Assembly (NCBI GenBank): GCA_001586965.3
Contig: LUCW03001602.1
Location: 1-30,000, forward strand
From: Sphaeroforma sirkka
Lineage: Eukaryota > Opisthokonta > Ichthyosporea > Ichthyophonida
Direction of reading: 5' to 3'
Length of the DNA: 30,000 nucleotides
The translations under genes and the position numbers were made by a program. Positions 10,159-20,427 of the stretch are shown here, piece by piece (the first letter of the stretch is position 1; each line of letters starts with the position of its first letter). The notes beneath the pieces were generated by a model. The model searched no databases, was not told the DNA's origin, and worked only from the letters and a program-made list of their open reading frames with translations.

Positions 10159-10751
10159 TGTAGAAATACGGCCTCCGGTCAGTCTAAAATATCAAGATCA
10201 ATTGAGATGATACATTGGTTTTATTTGTATTTTAAATAATTTAGTACAAGCTCTTTTTTTCCAATATTTCCAAAGTGTTCTAAATTCACTTTGATGGCTC
10301 CAATAGCCTGAGTATTTGGTATGACTCATCTACTTGGACCTATTTGAGACATTAGTAGATGTAGGATATTATAAACTAAATTTTATAATCTCCGAACTAC
10401 TACTTGATTTTGGTCCTCCCGCCAATCTCCAAAATCCAATAAGTTTTTTCTTTTTTTTAACTTTTCTTCAGATGGAACTTTATTTATATCAGCTAATGTA
10501 TTAACGTGGCTTACGTTATTATGTCTATTTACAAATTAGGCAAGTGGTCATGAACATTTAGTACTTCTAGTGAAAATTATTCAATAAAGAACAGCTAGAG
10601 GTACGCCCTGTGTGATCGAGGATATTTAGGCTCTTAACAAGAGGCAGTCCCGATCATTCTTACACAAGCTACCACTGCTAAATCCTAACTGACTAAATTG
10701 TATTTTAGTTTAATATAGTTTGAAACTTAGTAATTTCCATCGAAGTTTACA
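10159..10751 (+). repeat. 3' LTR of A1
   Basis: The 593-bp repeat runs from TGTAGAAATACGG to GAAGTTTACA. It differs from the 5' LTR by a few substitutions and short length changes in T runs. Its last 500 bases are repeated at 11161-11660, and its last 87 bases again at 18790-18876, as part of the tandem duplications. Confidence 0.93.
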
Positions 10752-11160
10752 CTTTCAGTAGCTCAGTGAATGCTTCGGCAAGGAGTCTAATCAGTGGGCT
10801 ATTGGCATCGGGGCGTCCTAATGTCCGACGTTCGGTAGAGTGATCCACTGTGGCCTTCAGGAAAAGGATGTTGATTCCATCGGGGCCAGATCCCTTATTA
10901 GGATAGCGTAGTATTGCCTCCAATACATCGTCGGGGCGTATGGTAGAAGTGACATCAGGAGAGGGTTCGGTATCCGGTGAAACCACGTACGGGTTTGTAG
11001 AGTTGAATAGGGTCTCAAAGTAGCCAGCGAGGGTAGCGCCTGTACCATCGGTACCCGGTATGCTGGGTTGGCGCGGAGACCGTCGTTGATACGCAATATC
11101 TTTAAACATTTGAGCATTGCTTTGGGCGGTCAGACGTGGGCGGAACGAGTGGTTTGGCAG
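10752..11160 (-). pseudogene. LINE ORF2 fragment, RT N-terminal part
   Basis: This piece lies directly beside A1's target duplication and encodes the start of the RT. It includes a KGSGPDGINILFLKA block (the GPDGI motif near 10871-10888), followed by LIRLLAEAFTELLK, and stops at the insertion point. It is the continuation of the LINE half at 1164-3139. The frame is open through this 409-bp piece, but the piece is cut off at 11160 by the tandem-duplication boundary. Confidence 0.85.
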
Positions 11161-11660
11161 CTTTTTTCCAATATTTCCAAAGTGTTCTAAATTCACTTTG
11201 ATGGCTCCAATAGCCTGAGTATTTGGTATGACTCATCTACTTGGACCTATTTGAGACATTAGTAGATGTAGGATATTATAAACTAAATTTTATAATCTCC
11301 GAACTACTACTTGATTTTGGTCCTCCCGCCAATCTCCAAAATCCAATAAGTCTTTTCTTTTTTTTTTAACTTTTCTTCAGATGGAACTTTATTTATATCA
11401 GCTAATGTATTAACGTGGCTTACGTTATTATGTCTATTTACAAATTAGGCAAGTGGTCATGAACATTTAGTACTTCTAGTGAAAATTATTCAATAAAGAA
11501 CAGCTAGAGGTACGCCCTGTGTGATCGAGGATATTTAGGCTCTTAACAAGAGGCAGTCCCGATCATTCTTACACAAGCTACCACTGCTAAATCCTAACTG
11601 ACTAAATTGTATTTTAGTTTAATATAGTTTGAAACTTAGTAATTTCCATCGAAGTTTACA
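11161..11660 (+). repeat. Partial A-family LTR (last 500 bp)
   Basis: It matches 10252-10751 almost base for base and joins the LINE at the same GTTTACA/CTTTCAG boundary. It arose by duplication, not by insertion. Confidence 0.88.
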
Positions 11661-13208
11661 CTTTCAGTAGCTCAGTGAATGCTTCGGCAAGGAGTCTAAT
11701 CAGTGGGCTATTGGCATCAGGGCGTCCTAATGTCCGACGTTCGGTAGAGTGATCCACTGTGGCCTTCAGGAAAAGGATGTTGATTCCATCGGGGCCAGAT
11801 CCCTTATTAGGATAGCGTAGTATTGCCTCCAATACATCGTCGGGGCGTATGGTAGAAGTGACATCAGGAGAGGGTTCGGTATCCGGTGAAACCACGTACG
11901 GGTTTGTAGAGTTGAATAGGGTCTCAAAGTAGCCAGCGAGGGTAGCGCCTGTACCATCGGTACCCGGTATGCAGGGTTGGCGCGGAGACCGTCGTTGATA
12001 CGCAATATCTTTAAACATTTGAGCATTGCTTTGGGCGGTCAGACGTGAGCGGAACGAGTGGTTTGGCAGCCGCTGAACCCAGGGTCTGTTTAAGCCATAA
12101 TAGAACCATCCAAAGATTTGTGGGTTAGTGGCATAGCGCCAGATACGGTCGATGATCCGTAGCAGCCCTTCTGCTGGTCTATGTAAAGTGAGATACGACC
12201 GTAGTAAGTTCTGATGCGCCCGGATTTCGGCTTGGAATAGTCGCGCGCGGGATTTGTTGCGTAGGTGATACAGTCGATGGTGATATCGGTTATATCCATG
12301 GGAGGGGAGGTGTTGGTCCGAAGGCGGCGGCATTGCTGGCATTTGTTGGGGTCGATGAATTTGATTCGTGGGAAGTATCTGGAGATCGAGTCCAAAGGTG
12401 TGGTCACCACAGATACCGTAGTCCGTCAGCTTATAAGTTTGGAGGGAGGCGGGGGTGGTAGGTCGATGATACGCATGTTCTGTACCAGTTGAGCCGCCAG
12501 CATAGAGGTAGTCCAAGTGCCACGTGTTACACAGAGTAGTCTCAATCGTTTTCATACGTAGTCCGTGGTTTGTAGATGCGTGGCCATACTTCCGGGCTTT
12601 GAAGCTGAAATCTCCCACACGACATCTGGTTAGAAACCGCCAATCTTGGGGGATTCATGTATCGCCTGACGTCTTCTTCAGTAAGTGATTTGAGTGGAAA
12701 GTAGAACACGGCCATATGGACGCCAAAGCACACACAAAACACCGCGTACGGTGAAGACTGTACAAGTTGAAAATTCGATGGGTGGTGTTTTGAAAAGATA
12801 CCAATATCACAGTGTGAAGGGTGTAAGATACTATGCCGTGTAGTGTGATGTAGTATTTGATAGGGATAATATTATTTATTTCAAAAATGACAAGTATGGA
12901 TGTTACAATGTATGAACATGTGGTATGGCTCTCTCATAGTTGCTGTAGTGGTTCAGGAAAGATTGATGGGAAGAAGTGGTCAGTAAATTCCCGTTCTAAG
13001 CTTGGGCCAAGTGAGTCGACAATGGAAGATAGCGTGTGTTTGAGCGTATATGATTAAGAAACGTGGTGTTATGCCAGGTTTCAACCACACACATAACATC
13101 AACCTGACTTAAAATCGATATAACGTTCAAACACTTATCTGTGTGTGCTGCGTTGTCCATGTTGAGTCCTTGTGGGTTGAAGAGCGTCATCCTCATTGGT
13201 CCTAACAT
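11656..13208 (-). pseudogene. LINE ORF2 5' part: endonuclease and RT start (unit 1)
   Basis: On the minus strand ORF2 starts at ATG 13206-13208. The endonuclease head reads MTLFNPQGLNMDNAA, with the catalytic VVETW box at residues 41-45. A DIGIFSK block near 12800 and VHMAVFYFPLKS near 12700 match middle strands of the exonuclease-endonuclease-phosphatase fold. GDFSFKAR near 12610 matches its GDFN motif, and GDHTFGLDL (12392-12408) is the closing DH motif. After a His/Arg-rich linker the RT begins, with GPDGIN at about 11780-11797, and the copy ends at the A1 LTR junction (11660/11661). The reading moves between frames at least twice between 12996 and 12618, so it is not a working gene. In the family, the endonuclease nicks target DNA and the RT copies the RNA there. 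Confidence 0.85.
12861..12898 (-). repeat. 38-bp motif shared with the LINE 3' edge
   Basis: 36 of 38 bases match 1164-1201, with no similarity on either side. The unit-2 copy lies at about 20080-20118. It falls inside the endonuclease region where the frame is lost. It could mark a tiny LINE/SINE tail insertion or a shared insertion target. Confidence 0.55.
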
Positions 13209-14267
13209 TGTTCATCATCGGTCAATACTACTGTGCTCTCTTCTTTAACGATGTAAGCTATTTCTATATCATTGCCTGTCGTCGAAGAGTCTGTCGTGGA
13301 AAGCTGAGGCTGCGTATTGCTATCCATCGTGTCGGACGATTGTGTCGGGGAGACCGTTGGTATATGAAGTCGTCCGGGTTTCACACGCGCTGGTTCTTTA
13401 GCGTTTGCCGGGGTTCGTGGGTTAGGTGAGAAGAGGTTTGCATCATGCTTTGCTTGGTAAGCCTTCTGGATACGATCCGCGGTAGATTGGAAGATGTCTG
13501 CGTTAGTGGAGTTGACGAGTGGGCTCAGTAGTGTGCATCCATGCTGCGGGCAAGAATTTTTGGCGCTCGTTCATGTGTGCAGCGGGCCTCCGCTTGGTGC
13601 GGAGATAGTGAAATAAAGCTGTTGTCGTAGCGTCGGGATGTTATTGGGAGCGGGGTCGATGTTTTCATCAAGCTGCCATTTTACGTAAGTGCTGCATATC
13701 GTTTCACCTGGGTGATAGCGTCGCTAGGAACACATTGGCGGATGAAACTGGTGGAGCTTCCGCGGCGATTTGGCTGAGATACCGATTTAGACGGAAAATA
13801 CCAGAGAAAGTTGTGGCGATTGAGGACTGATTGGGCATGCCAGTATTTTTCAAGTACTGATTGGGATGGGGCTTGCCGTTAGGGAAAATTGCTCGGAAGA
13901 AGAGCCATACCGGAGTTATGTCATCCATTTCATGGAGAGTTTTGTCCGGTATCGGGCGGCCCACCACTTTCGTCAAAAGGTGTTCGGGTACTGGCGGCTG
14001 CGGTTGGGACTGAGAAGCTAATGGGGTCGGGCGTTTTTTAGGGCTCGGTTTTGCAGATTTGTCCACTTTTGAGCGGTAGCTGGGAGGCTCACTGCTGCTA
14101 TTGGGCGTCTGTGACCGCGGTCTTTTTGCAGGCGGAGCAGGCGGGCTTGTAGAGCCAAGTCGGAAAGTGTCGGGTGTGTCTTTATCTATAGGTGCACGGG
14201 TTTGGGATTTATGGTCCCGGAGTTCGGATTCAAGGCTGGTTGTTTTTGCACAGAAGTTAGTGAGCAT
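13202..14267 (-). pseudogene. LINE ORF1 (unit 1)
   Basis: ORF1 starts at ATG 14265-14267 (MLTNFCAKTTSLESEL). It has a Ser/Pro/Lys-rich disordered head with a nuclear-signal-like KRPRSQ and repeated KPSPKKRP-type basic patches. A folded part of about 80 residues follows (TPVWLFFRAIFPNGK...NRYLSQIAAEAPP), then a Gln/Leu region (PTLRQQLYFTISAP near 13600). The tail is acidic (DIEIAYIVKEEST...DDEQC) and ends at TAG 13202-13204. No zinc knuckle or RRM was recognised. Frameshifts near 13700 and 13560 break it; several lie in homopolymers whose length differs from the unit-2 copy. Its stop overlaps the ORF2 start by 7 bases (ATGTTAG). ORF1 proteins of LINEs normally bind the element RNA. Confidence 0.75.
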
Positions 14268-14277
14268 CTAAATCCTG

Positions 14278-16233
14278 TTAGAGCCGGTCCCAAAATTTGA
14301 TTGAGATTGAAGACTCCTTCGAGATCTCCTTAATCTCTTCCATCAGGGACTGTAATGTAAATCCCGAATCAACCAACCCCATTGGCATCTTCAAGTATCG
14401 ATATCGCTTCCCTTCAAAAGTGAAAGTGGTGTACTTCCGTGAATCATGTGCGAGTTCCACCTGCCAATAGCCACGTGTCATATCCAACTTAGAGAACTAT
14501 TTATACTCCGCACCAAGTCCTCTTCTTTCGGCACTGGGAACGACCGAAACTTTACTTGCCGATTCAATGGCACCAAATTTGCACAAAAACGCCATGTGCC
14601 AGGCTCCTTCTTAGAGACCACCAGCGGCTGCAAGTTCCAATCAGTCTGCCAGACACACTCCTCAATAACGTGTTCCTTAAGCATACGATGAACTTCAGTC
14701 CTGATGGTCTCTCTCTTCTGAGGAATTCTCTTCTGAGGAATGTTTTCCTCATAGTATATGTAAACAGGGCTAGCACCATCTTGTATCACGATCGTATGTT
14801 CAGCCCCCGTGATGATAGACTTCCAAATCTTGAATTACCAAAGTCATCCATTCCTCCGCAGGAAGCACTTCGTTCCTGGGCGACTCCGATGGTCCCCAAG
14901 CCAAGTCTTCCTCAAACTTCAATACCTGGTCTGTTCTTGTCCTGACTGTCAGCGACGACCCAAGTACATAATCTCGTATCCATGGCCACCCAAGTAAAGG
15001 AACCCTCAGTACCTTGGCGTCAACCCTATGGAATGTCTGCTGACTCTCGTTGCCAGCAAGCTCAACCATGAGCTCAACCCGTCCATACGATCGGTTACGC
15101 CCATCAAACCCATCAAGCCAGCTCTCTCCAGCTGCCGATAGATATTCTAGCGTCGATTTTGGACCAGCCCAGCCCTTTGGTAACAAGTTTATCTCAGCCC
15201 CACTGTCCAGTATGGCACTGCACGACCGTCAATTAGCAACTCTTCTCGCCAAATTATTTTGCTATCTCTTAGCCGTCGTGCGATCGACCCGTTCCGTCAT
15301 GCCTGCTTGAATAGGTTTGCCATGTGGCCTTTCTTGCCACACCTTCGGCACTCTCCATCAAAAAAAACAATCCTTGGCAAAATGGACAGCCTTCCCACAC
15401 TTGTTGCACTTGCCTCTGCTGCCATTTTCATCTCTGCCCTGACCCGAGCTTTCTGCCTTGTCACGTGCACCACGTGAATTCTGAATGATCGAACCTGCAA
15501 TGTCTGTAAGTTTCATTGCCTCTACTATGCTGTCTTCGTTAGCCAACTTCAAGCGTACCTCTATCTTCAACTGGTCGTCAAGTCTCTTGATGTATATGGC
15601 CACAGCCTCGTTTTCTTGCATGTTTGATATATTGAGTAACAGCTCTTGAAACTTCTCGGTATAAGCTCGTACAGCGCCGGTCTGCCTAATCGCCATGTCT
15701 TGTATCTGCTGGTTGAGATCGGCCCACTGCGCTATACTGCCCTGGTTCTTCCTAAACCACGCAAGAGCACGGTCACTCAAGAACGTGCTTGCATACTGGA
15801 GTTTTACTTGCTCTGGCAACTCATGCCCCAGATTTACTCCTTCCGCGGCAAACATCTGCTCCATACGGTAAAGCCATTCCCGCACTGCCGATACATCTGC
15901 CTTGCCTTCATAGACGTCAGGTTTATTGAGCTTCAGTGTGGGCCTCCCGACTGCAGCTCGTTCCAGTCGGCCCAACAGTTGCTGTATTTGTTGCTATAGC
16001 TCAGCAATCTGTTGTTGATATTGCGCCAAGTTGGCACCCTCCACTTGCTGCTCTAAGTTAGCAACTAGTTGTTGATATTGTACCAGACTGGCCAAATTCT
16101 CCCTAATTTGTACCAACTCGGCCTCCATGTTATGGGCCCAGACCTGTTCAGCCGATTGGGCCGGCTGGTTTTGGCGTACTGTGTCCTTGGTCCGAGATAT
16201 CTTAGTTTATGCTCTCTTAGTGATCCTCAGCTG
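14278..16233 (-). mobile_element. Ty3/gypsy family B fragment (unit 1): gag, protease, start of RT
   Basis: On the minus strand a coiled-coil, Gln-rich Gag head (MEAELVQIRENLASL, repeated QYQQ) lies at about 16130-15980. It is followed by a retrotransposon Gag domain (KPDVYEGKADVSAVREWLYRM onward, 15950-15560). Two zinc knuckles come next: CNKCGKAVHFAKDC near 15400 and CRRCGKKGH near 15345. An aspartic protease with LDSGAEINLL lies at about 15181-15210. The start of RT follows (VVSKKEPGTWRF, then MTRGYWQVEL and YRYLKMPMGL near 14380), and the fragment stops before the YxDD box. No LTR of its own is seen. The upstream side is joined to an A-family LTR and the downstream side abuts LINE ORF1. 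It is broken, with several interruptions, and unrelated to family A in sequence. Confidence 0.85.
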
Positions 16234-16828
16234 TGTAAACTTCGATGGAAATTACTAGGTTTCAAACTATATTAAACTAAAATACAATTTAGTCAGTTAG
16301 GATTTAGCAGTGGTAGCTTGTGTAAGAATGATCGGGACTGCCTCTTGTTAAGAGCCTAAATATCCTCGATCATACAGGGCGTACCTCTAGCTGTTCTTTA
16401 TTGAATAATTTTCACTAGAAGTACTAAATGTTCATGACCACTTGCCTAAATTGTAAATAGACATAATAACGTAAGTCACGTTAATACATTAGCTGATATA
16501 AATAAAGTTCCATCTGAAGAAAAGTTAAAAAAAGAAACAGACTTATTGGATTTTGGAGATTGGCGGGAGGACCAAAATCTATAAGTAGTAGTTCGGAGAT
16601 TATGAAATTTAGTTTATAATATCCTACATCTACTAATGTCTCAAATAGGTCCAAGTAGATGAGTCATACCAAATACTCAGGCTATTGGAGCCATCAAAGT
16701 GAATTTAGAACACTTTGGAAATATTGGAAAAAGAGCTTGTACTAAATTATTTAAAATACAAATAAAAACCAATGTATTATCTCAATTGATCTTGATATTT
16801 TAGACTGACCGGAGGCCGTATTTCTACA
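16234..16828 (-). repeat. A2 LTR (unit 1)
   Basis: The 595-bp reverse-orientation A-family LTR has complete TG...CA ends and is about 98% like the A1 LTRs by eye. The flanks (GCTG on the B side, ATGC on the internal side) are not a target duplication, as expected for an LTR still joined to its own internal region. Confidence 0.9.
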
Positions 16829-18789
16829 ATGCCGTCTCAATCGGCATTACCTCGACTTCATTTTTGTTGGGTGCATGTGTTGTACGAGTCTTGAGCTTTG
16901 TTCGAACTGCTTAGACCCCTCTAGTTTAGCTAAGAACTCGGTTGGGGGTTTCCACTTAGTGGTACCTGCAGGATCGGTTTCACGGTCGACATAGATAGGC
17001 TCGTCTTGTATCATATTAATTAAATCACGTATCCATGGGTCGGAGCTACGTAAGGGACAACACAGCGTAATGGTAGACTTAATAAAATTAACATAGTTTA
17101 ACAACTGTGCGATAAATTGCCAAGGTGGGTTAGCCCACGCATTATGCTTGGATAAGTCAAGTTGAAAGGCATCACCTTTAGGACGAGTCAACGACCTATA
17201 TTCAGAAACCTGTTTGTTATGTTCTGCGGCGAACACATCAATAGTAAATGGACCTCATCTTGATTGAGCGAGGTTATACCATTTTTTATTCAGCATCCAA
17301 TCGGTTGCTAATAACTCTTTAACTGTTTTCTGGTAGTCAGGGACAAGTCGAGAGAGCATGTCAGGATGATGGTTATGTATTCCTGGTATGTGTGTTATAT
17401 TAAAAGCGAACTTGGCAATAATGTCATGCCAGCGGCTCACCAACTGTGAATCAGGGTTCATGTCTTTTAAGTATGTTAGAGACTTTTGATCACAGGCGAC
17501 AGTGAAGTAACTTCTATAAAGGTAGTCTTTAAACTGTCTTAGCGCATTAACTATAGCAAGGAGCTCTTGTTTAACGGTAGGGTAATTCCGTTGACTTTTA
17601 TTATAACTCTTGCTAAAGAATTATCGTTTGGTATAGCACTCCACCTACCGCTCGGTCTGAAGCGTCGGTTGCCACTTGGAATGGGACGCTATCTACAGGG
17701 TATTGCATGATGGGTGCGTCCATTACTTTACTTTTGACTAGCTTGAATGCATCATCACATTTTTTTAGTCTAGAGCTTTTCCAAAGGTCCTTTGCGCAGC
17801 CGTAGGTGACTGAAAGGCTTTAAATAATAAGAAAGATGAGGTACCGAATCTGAGAAGAAGTTAACAAACTCACACACAGAGTTCACATCTCTTACAGTAA
17901 TCGGTGTTGATAAATCCAACAGAAATTGTTCCTTGCCAGGATCAATTTCTACCCCTGCTGCAGATACCTTGTAACCAAGTAAGTGTATAGTACCTTTAGC
18001 AAAAGAACACTTGTCCTCGTTAATCTTAAGTTTGGCATGGGATAGTCGCTTTAAAACTTCCTTAACGAGTTTATCATGTTCATATGCTGTCTTTGTGAAG
18101 ATAACTATATCATCTAAATAGACTGATACGTTATACGACAGGTCCGCAAATAGTTCCATCATAACTTGTTGGAAGAAAGAAGGTAACATGTGTAAGCCTT
18201 CAGGTGCACCTTTAAACTGGTACTTCTTACCTTGCCAAGTAAAGTAAAAGTATTTCCTATGTGGCTCATATATCTGTAGTTGATGGAATGCAGCTTTTAA
18301 GTCTATCTTGGAAAAGATAGTCGCACCCTCCATTTTGCGTAGTATCTCGCTTATCTTAGGTAAGGGAAAACTATGTTGCGGAATTAGTTTGTTGATTGGC
18401 GACAGGTCTAGTAATACTTTTGTTTTACTAAACGTTCCATCATATTTATATTGATCGACCGCTAAGAGAGCTAAGTTAACTGGGGTTGCATCATAATTGA
18501 TTTCAATTAGACCCTGTTATAATCAATCTTCAATTTGGGTTTTGACAACGTCTTTGTGTCTCCAACTCACGTAGTTATGTGAAGAACACTTTAACTTAGA
18601 GAAGTCGACGTTTGTTAAGTCAAGCTTAACGTACCCGTTAGATAACTTAAACATACATCTGTCAGTTATCGCAATCTTTCTGTTTTGTGTAATTAAGTCC
18701 ATAATTATATCGATAAAGTGCGGAATCATATCTTTTGCTTCACCTTCCGGAGGTTTAGGTATCTTTAACATGTTATCACCTGACTGATC
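16234..18789 (-). mobile_element. Ty3/gypsy family A copy A2 (unit 1), partial
   Basis: A single LTR (16234-16828, TGTAAA...TCTACA on the plus strand, so the element points left) adjoins internal A-family sequence. The internal parts present, read on the minus strand from high to low coordinate, are the end of the protease region, RT (SKIDLKAAFHQLQI, SVYLDDIVIF near 18110), RNase H, and the methyltransferase-like segment with ANPPW (17120-17131). No integrase part is present. It differs from A1 by several percent, clearly more than A1 and A3 differ from each other, so A2 is an older or separate lineage. It is broken at a few further places. The right edge is the tandem-duplication boundary. 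Confidence 0.88.
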
Positions 18790-18876
18790 CAAGCTACCAC
18801 TGCTAAATCCTAACTGACTAAATTGTATTTTAGTTTAATATAGTTTGAAACTTAGTAATTTCCATCGAAGTTTACA
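18790..18876 (+). repeat. A-family LTR end fragment at start of unit 2
   Basis: The last 87 bases of the LTR run into LINE sequence at the same GTTTACA/CTTTCAG boundary as at 10751 and 11660. It is a duplication by-product. Confidence 0.9.
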
Positions 18877-20427
18877 CTTTCAGTAGCTCAGTGAATGCTT
18901 CGGCAAGGAGTCTAATCAGTGGGCTATTGGCATCGGGGCGTCCTAATGTCCGACGTTCGGTAGAGTGATCCACTGTGGCCTTCAGGAAAAGGATGTTGAT
19001 TCCATCGGGGCCAGATCCCTTATTAGGATAGCGTAGTATTGCCTCCAATACATCGTCGGGGCGTATGGTAGAAGTGACATCAGGAGAGGGTTCGGTATCC
19101 GGTGAAACCACGTACGGGTTTGTAGAGTTGAATAGGGTCTCAAAGTAGCCAGCGAGGGTAGCGCCTGTACCATCGGTACCCGGTATGCAGGGTTGGCGCG
19201 GAGACCGTCGTTGATACGCAATATCTTTAAACATTTGAGCATTGCTTTGGGCGGTCAGACGTGAGCGGAACGAGTGGTTTGGCAGCCGCTGAACCCAGGG
19301 TCTGTTTAAGCCATAATAGAACCATCCAAAGATTTGTGGGTTAGTGGCATAGCGCCAGATACGGTCGATGATCCGTAGCAGCCCTTCTGCTGGTCTATGT
19401 AAAGTGAGATACGACCGTAGTAAGTTCTGATGCGCCCGGATTTCGGCTTGGAATAGTCGCGCGCGGGATTTGTTGCGTAGGTGATACAGTCGATGGTGAT
19501 ATCGGTTATATCCATGGGAGGAGGTGTTGGTCCGAAGGCGGCGGCATTGCTGGCATTTGTTGGGGTCGATGAATTTGATTCGTGGGAAGTATCTGGAGAT
19601 CGAGTCCAAAGGTGTGGTCACCACAGATACCGTAGTCCGTCAGCTTATAAGTTTGGAGGGAGGCGGGGGGTGGTAGGTCGATGATACGCATGTTCTGTAC
19701 CAGTTGAGCCGCCAGCATAGAGGTAGTCCAAGTGCCACGTGTTACACAGAGTAGTCTCAATCGTTTTCATACGTAGTCCGTGGTTTGTAGATGCGTGGCC
19801 ATACTTCCGGGCTTTGAAGCTGAAATCTCCCCACACGACATCTGGTTAGAAACCGCCAATCTTGGGGGGATTCATGTATCGCCTGACGTCTTCTTCAGTA
19901 AGTGATTTGAGTGGAAAGTAGAACACGGCCATATGGACGCCAAAGCACACACAAAACACCGCGTACGGTGAAGACTGTACAAGTTGAAAATTCGATGGGT
20001 GGTGTTTTGAAAAGATACCAATATCACAGTGTGAAGGGTGTAAGATATACTATGCCGTGTAGTGTGATGTAGTATTTGATAGGGATAATATTATTTATTT
20101 CAAAAAAATGACAAGTATGGATGTTACAATGTATGAACATGTGGTATGGCTCTCATAGTTGCTGTAGTGGTTCAGGAAAGATTGATGGGAAGAAGTGGTC
20201 AGTAAATTCCCGTTCTAAGCTTGGGCCAAGTGAGTCGACAATGGAAGATAGCGTGTGTTTGAGCGTATATGATTAAGAAACGTGGTGTTATGCCAGGTTT
20301 CAACCACACACATAACATCAACCTGACTTAAAATCGATATAACGTTCAAACACTTATCTGTGTGTGCTGCGTTGTCCATGTTGAGTCCTTGTGGGTTGAA
20401 GAGCGTCATCCTCATTGGTCCTAACAT
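18877..20427 (-). pseudogene. LINE ORF2 5' part: endonuclease and RT start (unit 2)
   Basis: This is the duplicate of 11656-13208. It shows the same blocks: the endonuclease head from ATG 20425-20427 with VVETW, the GDHTFGLDL closing motif near 19610-19625, and the GPDGIN RT block near 18996-19013. The LINE frame is again cut at the LTR junction. It differs from unit 1 mostly by run-length changes, for example one more C in the CTCCC(C)ACAC stretch (near 19830 versus 12614) and one more G near 19868. These move frames between the two copies, so which frame breaks are genuine cannot be settled from one assembly. Confidence 0.85.

Larger units (their letters stand above)
3144..10751 (+). mobile_element. 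LTR retrotransposon A1 (Ty3/gypsy family A), nearly full length, broken
   Basis: The element is 7.6 kb with two LTRs of 592 and 593 bp (TG...CA ends) and a 4-bp target duplication. Its pol order, protease, RT, RNase H then integrase, marks the Ty3/gypsy superfamily. Extra parts are a methyltransferase-like segment between RNase H and integrase and a chromodomain-like tail. The LTRs differ by only a handful of substitutions plus short indels (about 99% alike by eye), so the insertion is young. The coding region is nevertheless broken in roughly a dozen places, which is more than the LTR divergence suggests; either the source copy was already damaged or some breaks are sequence errors. It is inserted in the RT region of a LINE, opposite in orientation. 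A tRNA-like sequence is inserted in its gag region. Two further family members (A2 and its duplicate, and A3) lie downstream on the other strand. Confidence 0.93.
10252..12069 (+). repeat. Tandem direct duplication, two 909-bp units (10252-11160, 11161-12069)
   Basis: Each unit holds about 500 bp of LTR end followed by 409 bp of LINE RT. The LINE parts differ at about three positions (roughly 99% alike). At the 11160/11161 boundary the LINE text GGCAGC jumps back into the T-run of the LTR with at most one or two shared bases. This suggests end joining or replication slippage. The LTR fragment at 11161 has no 5' part and no target duplication of its own, so it did not arrive by transposition. 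Confidence 0.88.

Noticed and set aside
3144-10751. Classifying A as a DIRS-type element because of the methyltransferase-like segment
   Set aside because: It has ordinary TG...CA direct LTRs, a 4-bp target duplication and a D,D35E integrase, and no tyrosine recombinase motif was seen.
11161-11660. Independent solo LTR
   Set aside because: It lacks the first 90 or so bases and has no target duplication. It lies exactly one 909-bp unit from the A1 3' LTR.
13196-13429. Plus-strand frame over the LINE ORF1/ORF2 junction
   Set aside because: It is antisense to the better supported LINE reading and Arg/Cys-rich by shadow composition.
15646-15999. Plus-strand frames across element B (also 14556-14945 and 15050-15310, with twins in unit 2)
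   Set aside because: They are antisense to clear Gag, protease and RT motifs and have no domain of their own.
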